Source: an uncultured Collinsella sp.
GTDB taxonomy: Bacteria > Actinomycetota > Coriobacteriia > Coriobacteriales > Coriobacteriaceae
Direction of reading: 5' to 3'
DNA: 64,000 nt
Assembly: GCA_958369225.1 (NCBI GenBank)
Contig: CATXID010000006.1
Location: 62,001-126,000 of the forward strand
Shown piece by piece: positions 60,060 to 64,000 of the stretch. Both the position numbers and the translations under genes were made by a program. The notes beneath the pieces were generated by a model. The model was not told the origin of the DNA, did no database searches, and saw only the letters and a list, made by a program, of their open reading frames with translations. The stretch's first letter is position 1, and the number at the start of each line of letters is the position of its first letter.

Positions 60060-61082
60060 CTACACCGTGAGGAACATCATCACGATGATCATGGCAAAGC
60101 CGATAAGATCGGTCGGCAAAAACACCGTGCCCAGCATAACGGCACTCGTGATGGTCGCCGAGACCGGCTCCACGGTTCCGATCAAGCTCGCACGCACCGA
60201 GCCGATGTCCTTGACGCCCTGCATATAGAGCATGTACGCCAAAAACGAGCCCACGACCACAAACACCGCGAGCGCCTCGACGCCGGCGGCATCGAGCGCC
60301 GGCATATGGGCCCAAGGCTGCACGATGGTGCAGGTGATGATACCAGCCGTGAGCATAGCTGAGCCCGTAACGATGGGACTGCCGTATTCGGGCAGAATCT
60401 TAGCGGGAATCACCGCCATGCAGGTGGCGCTCACCGCGCACATAAGACCCGCCACCAGACCGAGCGGCGAGATGCTCAGGCTCGTGGGGTCACCGCCGGT
60501 GGCGATCAAAAACGTGCCGCCAAGGGCCAGGCCGATACCGATAACCTCGCGCATGCGCGGTTTGCGGCGATCGGTGATGCAGGTATATCCCATGATGATG
60601 ACCAACTGCAGGCACTGAAGGACCGTCGCGGTTCCGGCGTTGGTCAGGCGCACGGCCGAAAGATAGCAAAACTGGTTGAACAGCAGGCCAAAGGCGGTAA
60701 AGAGCAACAGCTGCTTGCGGTCGGCCGGCGTCGTCCAAAGCTTGACCAGGCGCGCACGGTCGCGCGCGACGACCACGACCATAAAGAGCAGGCCGGCAAG
60801 AATCTGGCGCACGCTCATGAGCCACAGCGTATCGACATGGTAGGTATCGAACAGGAAGCTCGCGCTGGTGCCCGAGAAGCCCCAAAACGAACCGCCCACC
60901 AGCGTAGCCAAGACGCCCAACGCCATCTTGCGCGTCGAAGCGCTGTTCAGGCGGTCGCGCCATGCACGGCGGGTGCTACGGCTGAGCTCATCGGTGCCCT
61001 CGGGCACATCAATGTTCGATATATCGGTCATCGGCACCGAAGCCCCTGCGCCTTCGACCTGCTCGACACACTCTTTGCTCAT
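60060..61082 (-). CDS. EamA-family (DMT) transporter
   Basis: 340 residues from ATG 61080-61082 after GGGGGAG; the longer frame to 61289 is not needed. About 35 hydrophilic residues precede ten membrane segments arranged as two EamA repeats (first LGVLATLVGGSFWGFSGTSASFLF, second LVAGLMCAVSATCMAVIPAKIL). The ending VEPVSATITSAVMLGTVFLPTDLIGFAMIIVMMFL is typical. The exporter or importer substrate is unknown. It lies behind no recognised partner and is followed by glmM in the same direction after 81 bp. Confidence 0.9.
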   Translation of the reverse strand: MSKECVEQVEGAGASVPMTDISNIDVPEGTDELSRSTRRAWRDRLNSASTRKMALGVLATLVGGSFWGFSGTSASFLFDTYHVDTLWLMSVRQILAGLLFMVVVVARDRARLVKLWTTPADRKQLLLFTAFGLLFNQFCYLSAVRLTNAGTATVLQCLQLVIIMGYTCITDRRKPRMREVIGIGLALGGTFLIATGGDPTSLSISPLGLVAGLMCAVSATCMAVIPAKILPEYGSPIVTGSAMLTAGIITCTIVQPWAHMPALDAAGVEALAVFVVVGSFLAYMLYMQGVKDIGSVRASLIGTVEPVSATITSAVMLGTVFLPTDLIGFAMIIVMMFLTV

Positions 61083-61313
61083 TCCACTCCCCCGAAACAG
61101 CCTGGGAACAATTCGGCTTACCTTACCACGGCGAAGGCACCAGCTGGAGGCTTGTCCGCTTATCGGTAGGACAATTCCGCAGGCGTCTTTCCATAGCTCG
61201 ATACCGCAATGGCCCTGCATTAGTCGACAGCCAAATCGCGGCAGCAGACTCTTTTGAAATGGATATGACAAAGCCCCCGAATTCCACAATGTAAGCGATT
61301 TTTAAAAATGTTC

Positions 61314-61342
61314 TTGCCACCGAGTTCAGGCTCCGTTATATT
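61314..61342 (+). promoter_or_regulatory. Sigma-70-type promoter of tRNA-Val
   Basis: TTGCCA (61314-61319), 17-nt spacer, TATATT (61337-61342), 29 nt before the tRNA 5' end. Confidence 0.85.
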
Positions 61343-61371
61343 ATCCCTTGCGCACTTGCGCACCCTTGATC

Positions 61372-61446
61372 GGGCGTTTAGCTCAGGGGGAGAGCGCTTC
61401 CCTGACACGGAAGAGGTCAGAAGTTCAAATCTTCTAACGCCCACCA
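61372..61446 (+). tRNA. tRNA-Val (anticodon GAC)
   Basis: 75 nt including encoded CCA. Acceptor GGGCGTT/AACGCCC, anticodon loop CTGACAC (GAC), T-arm AGAAGTTCAAATCTTCT. It is the only plus-strand tRNA in the window and the only one without cassette-like sequences nearby. Confidence 0.97.
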
Positions 61447-61454
61447 AATGTTCG

Positions 61455-61489
61455 CAGCTCAGAGGCTATGTCTCTGGGCTGTTTTGTTT
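61455..61489 (+). terminator. Intrinsic terminator of tRNA-Val
   Basis: Stem CAGCTCAGAG/CTCTGGGCTG followed by TTTTGTTTT. The gap from here to 61780 shows no gene or clear repeat. Confidence 0.85.
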
Positions 61490-61780
61490 TATGTCGCTAA
61501 ATCCGCTGGCAGCTCCAACCGTCATCGCAACGTAACATCAATTCACCTGACAAATGGCAGCCAAACAAATTCAATACCCCAACATCAACGATAGCCAGGC
61601 ACAAAACTGCGCCGCAAGCTGCTCCAGCCGCCCAACTGGCCAAAAGCCGACCATCTACTTGCCGATCTATCCATCGGCATAACCAATCAGTCCGCACCGC
61701 AACTTCTCAGCAAAACGCCGCGATGTCTGCGCCCTGCGGTATCCTTGAGCCACTTGCACCTGCAGCACCAAGGAGCCGCC

Positions 61781-62467
61781 ATGCGCACCGAGCTCGATGT
61801 CCCCTTTTCGCACAAAGAAGAAGCCAAGGCGCTGGGCGCCAAATGGGACCGGACCAAGAAGATCTGGTATGTACCCAGCGGCGTCAACCCCGAGCCCTTT
61901 GCCGAGTGGCTGCCCGGTGTTGACCGATCCGACCCCTCAGCGCCGTATATATATCTAGTACTGGGCAAGCGCGAGTGCTGGAAGTGTCACAAAGAGACCT
62001 CGGTCGCGGCCTTCGGCATTCCCTATCGAACCGATAACGACGAGAGCATCGCCATCGCGCACGCGCCCAACGAAGCCGGGCACATTGCCATCGACACGGC
62101 CAACGCCAACGCACTCGCCATCGTGCCCACTCTTGGCTGCGTGCCGGGCGAGATCCGCGACTACCTTCATAAGCGCTGCGGCTACAAGCCCGTAGGCGCG
62201 CGAGCCTCCAAAGCCCCGTCGCTCGGCAACACGTGCACCAGTTGCGGCGCGCTGCAAGGCAGCCGCTATCTGCTCGAGGAGCCCTCGTCCCCGTTTGCCC
62301 TCACTGCCATCAACAAGCTGCCGGCACTGGAGTTTGTGCGCGTCGAAGTTGCCGGCGTCTTTGGCGTCCCGGCCGCGCGCACCGACTTTGACCAGGCGCT
62401 CTTTACCTGGGCACGCGACCATCACGCCAAGTTTCACAAGCAACTCGGTGAGGGGATTTATTTGTAG
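61781..62467 (+). CDS. DUF5710-domain protein
   Basis: 228 residues from ATG 61781 after AAGGAGCCGCC; the open frame starts 12 codons earlier. The N-terminus MRTELDVPFSHKEEAKALGAKWDRTKKIWYVPSGVNPEPFAEWLP is a DUF5710-type domain, often found in primase/helicase-like or mobile-element proteins, although its function is not known to me. The remainder contains two CxxC pairs (CWKCHKE, CTSCGALQ) that may bind zinc. No related genes are adjacent. Confidence 0.75.
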   Translation: MRTELDVPFSHKEEAKALGAKWDRTKKIWYVPSGVNPEPFAEWLPGVDRSDPSAPYIYLVLGKRECWKCHKETSVAAFGIPYRTDNDESIAIAHAPNEAGHIAIDTANANALAIVPTLGCVPGEIRDYLHKRCGYKPVGARASKAPSLGNTCTSCGALQGSRYLLEEPSSPFALTAINKLPALEFVRVEVAGVFGVPAARTDFDQALFTWARDHHAKFHKQLGEGIYL

Positions 62468-62505
62468 GGACGGAGATGCCTTCACAGCCAGCTCCTCCGC
62501 ATCAC

Positions 62506-62766
62506 CTATCCCTCATCGCCGGCGTCGTACACGATATCGAGGCCACAAACAGGGCATTTCTCCGGATACACCGGCATATGAACGCCCATACGTTTCCTCA
62601 CTTCGTCGCTGAACCTGTCACGTGCATCGATGAACCGAATGTCGAGACACGGTATTTGCGAGCCGCAGCAAGGGCAGGCGACAGCAAACGACCCGCAATC
62701 AACTTCTACGCCCGGAAACATATTGTTGTCGATAAGGGCACGCGGCAGTTTTCCGTACTTCCCCAT
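62506..62766 (-). CDS. Small zinc-ribbon-like protein
   Basis: 86 residues. Two Cys pairs (ACPCCGSQ about 30, KCPVCGLD about 72) point to a zinc ribbon. No membrane segment or signal peptide. The function is unknown. It converges with the DUF5710-domain gene, 38 bp away, and lacks a clear partner. Confidence 0.6.
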   Translation of the reverse strand: MGKYGKLPRALIDNNMFPGVEVDCGSFAVACPCCGSQIPCLDIRFIDARDRFSDEVRKRMGVHMPVYPEKCPVCGLDIVYDAGDEG

Positions 62767-62912
62767 CGCAATATCGCCTCGCTAGCTCATACACGCTCCC
62801 CTCTCGCTATACAAATCAGGAAGAGCATGCACCGGAGGGCGTGCGCGAGATCGCATCGCCACGCGATCCGATCAAACAACACGATCTTAAAAGAACGCCA
62901 AATCCTAATACG

Positions 62913-63119
62913 CTAATACGGCAGAAGCCCCGGCTTTTCACGCTTCTTTTCCGAGCAATCGAACTCGATGCGATGGGCCTCAAGAAACACCGTATTGGGT
63001 CCAGACCATCCGTTTTCGGGCTCGAACCGCTCAACAAACGCAAGGCCAAGCACCTTATAGCCCACCTCGGTTGCAACTATGACTCCGACCGGGACGCCAC
63101 ATTCCATGCAGTTGAGCAT
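62913..63119 (-). CDS. Possible small protein, unknown
   Basis: 68 residues, beginning MLNCMECGVPVGVIVATEVGYKVLGLAFVERFE, with a CxxC pair at the start, suggesting a truncated zinc-binding or envelope-like fragment. No good ribosome binding site. It may be the C-terminal part of a frameshifted gene whose N-terminal part is 63129-63335. Confidence 0.4.
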   Translation of the reverse strand: MLNCMECGVPVGVIVATEVGYKVLGLAFVERFEPENGWSGPNTVFLEAHRIEFDCSEKKREKPGLLPY

Positions 63120-63128
63120 TTTACGGTT

Positions 63129-63335
63129 TTAATTCTGGTCTCGAAAACCAACGGTACCCGGCGCTTGAACCGAGTACTTAATGACCCACGTACCATCGTC
63201 CAAATAAAGCGGAGGCGCATCGGTGTAGAAGCTCTTTTTAGAGTTATGGACCGAAAGCGCAAAGATCTTATTGGGATCTTGCTTCACCCGATCCTGGCCC
63301 GGCCAGAAGATCCCTGAATCCCGCGATCGGCGCAT
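63129..63335 (-). CDS. Possible small protein, unknown
   Basis: 68 residues; hydrophilic, with a strand-rich core (APPLYLDDGTWVIKYSVQAPGTVGF). No family recognised. Its stop lies 9 nt before the following small frame, so a single broken gene is possible. Confidence 0.35.
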   Translation of the reverse strand: MRRSRDSGIFWPGQDRVKQDPNKIFALSVHNSKKSFYTDAPPLYLDDGTWVIKYSVQAPGTVGFRDQN

Positions 63336-63392
63336 CGTTGATGCTCTCGGTTTGCCGCTGGCGCGCTTGTACCCCGCTATCCCACTCCCCTG

Positions 63393-63398
63393 TATACT
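63393..63398 (+). promoter_or_regulatory. -10 TATACT before the last gene
   Basis: TATACT 57 nt upstream of the ATG at 63456. A TTGTAC lies about 20 nt upstream, wider than the usual spacing. Confidence 0.4.
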
Positions 63399-63455
63399 GA
63401 TGTAGCACGTGTTTCATCCGGGCTCGTTGGACCGGATTGTTCATGGGAGGGTCTT

Positions 63456-63947
63456 ATGGCTGCTTCGAATCCGCCTAAGGGGAGCGTTTCTTCTTCGTCC
63501 ATCAAGCCGGTTACGCGCAAGGCCGTGCGTTGCCAGCGCGAGGTCGCTTGGCTTGTCACGCAGGCGGCGGGCAGGCTTGTGGCGACCACTCAGGACGTCA
63601 ATGCGCCTACGCCGAGCTTTGTGTTAGCGGCGGCGCTGGATTTTGTGCGCCAATTGGAGCTTACCGCACAGGATGCCAGCGGCCACGTCGACTACCAGAA
63701 TGTTATGGCGCCCGACCTGCAAACGTTCTGCCATATGGCCAAGTTGCCCGCCGCGCCCAATGCGCTTTCGGACGCAGGCTACATGTTTACGCTCTCGGGC
63801 GCGAAGCTCATCCGCGACATCTATGCATACTGCAGCGAGCTCGCCGAGCACCACGTCTTTGATGCGGCAGAAGTCAAACCGGGATATGTCATCAAGCTGG
63901 TTCTTAGGCTGTTCTTGATGGACGGGTTCGGGGCCATGCCGGCGTAA
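63456..63947 (+). CDS. Protein of unknown function
   Basis: 163 residues, ATG after GGGAGGGTCTT. The first 25 residues are Ser/Pro/Lys-rich; the rest is predicted helical (CQREVAWLVTQAAGRLVATTQD, FVLAAALDFVRQLELTAQD, AKLIRDIYAYCSELAEHHVF, VIKLVLRLFLMDGF). No membrane segment is evident except a weak one near the end. I recognise no family. The 53 bp after its stop show nothing. Confidence 0.7.
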   Translation: MAASNPPKGSVSSSSIKPVTRKAVRCQREVAWLVTQAAGRLVATTQDVNAPTPSFVLAAALDFVRQLELTAQDASGHVDYQNVMAPDLQTFCHMAKLPAAPNALSDAGYMFTLSGAKLIRDIYAYCSELAEHHVFDAAEVKPGYVIKLVLRLFLMDGFGAMPA

Positions 63948-64000
63948 GCCGAGTCTTTAGCATCACCGTCGACTGAGCAACAACCGCTTTACCTTAGTGG

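Overview
The window looks like chromosomal DNA of a GC-rich, Gram-positive Coriobacteriia member. Collinsella is my best guess, from gene content and the style of the intergenic repeats; no rRNA is present to confirm it. Most of it is ordinary housekeeping DNA, with genes mostly on the minus strand. I see no rRNA, CRISPR array, transposase, integrase or prophage.

Layout. 1-4265: two abutting YhgE/Pip membrane proteins, the first cut by the window edge. 4608-6632: htpG. 6833-9460: a GNAT acetyltransferase and a capsule-type phosphoregulation trio (Wzz-like, tyrosine kinase, PHP phosphatase) without glycosyltransferases nearby. 9633-14792: pstB with a PhoB/PhoR-like pair, then a VanR/VanS-like pair that diverges from a secreted D,D-carboxypeptidase (to 16330). 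16463-20729: tRNA-Ser, a TPR protein, three tRNA-Arg(ACG) genes embedded in unusual repeats, and a small unknown gene. 20901-24884: serS, a 57-residue membrane protein, proC, rlmH and an SPFH protein. 25173-30795: tRNA-Leu, a TatD nuclease, rsmA, metG, rsmI and a GH5 glycosidase. 31264-41113: tRNA-Phe and a compact Tad/Flp pilus operon ending in a DUF192 gene. 41366-45484: rsgA and a Ca2+-type P-type ATPase. 45926-49730: pyk, an AbiEi/DUF559-like gene behind a long inverted repeat, and a Zn-dependent phospholipase C-like protein. 49810-52524: an ECF-type nickel/cobalt transporter. 52774-56715: pheST behind a T-box. 56856-63947: M32 carboxypeptidase, glmM, an EamA transporter, tRNA-Val and small unknown genes.

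How the genes work together. Translation dominates: four classes of tRNA on the minus strand plus tRNA-Val, three aminoacyl-tRNA synthetases (Ser, Met, Phe), and rRNA or ribosome maturation factors (rlmH, rsmA, rsmI, rsgA). Envelope functions form a second theme: capsule control, DD-carboxypeptidase, glmM, the Tad pilus and YhgE proteins. The nickel/cobalt transporter is preceded by a 28-bp palindrome that fits a NikR-type operator.

The most unusual structures are (i) about 110-130 bp cassettes beside the tRNA-Arg, -Leu and -Phe genes, lying between duplicated copies of that tRNA's 3' end plus its terminator, with ends specific to the tRNA and one hairpin whose stem covaries; (ii) a leader before the P-type ATPase in which two hairpins can pair through 7-nt loops and one hairpin hides part of the ribosome binding site; (iii) a 95-nt nested foldback between the ATPase and rsgA; and (iv) a 20-bp perfect inverted repeat before the AbiEi/DUF559-like gene. 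Start codons were moved inward from the longest open frame wherever a ribosome binding site or gene overlap supported it.
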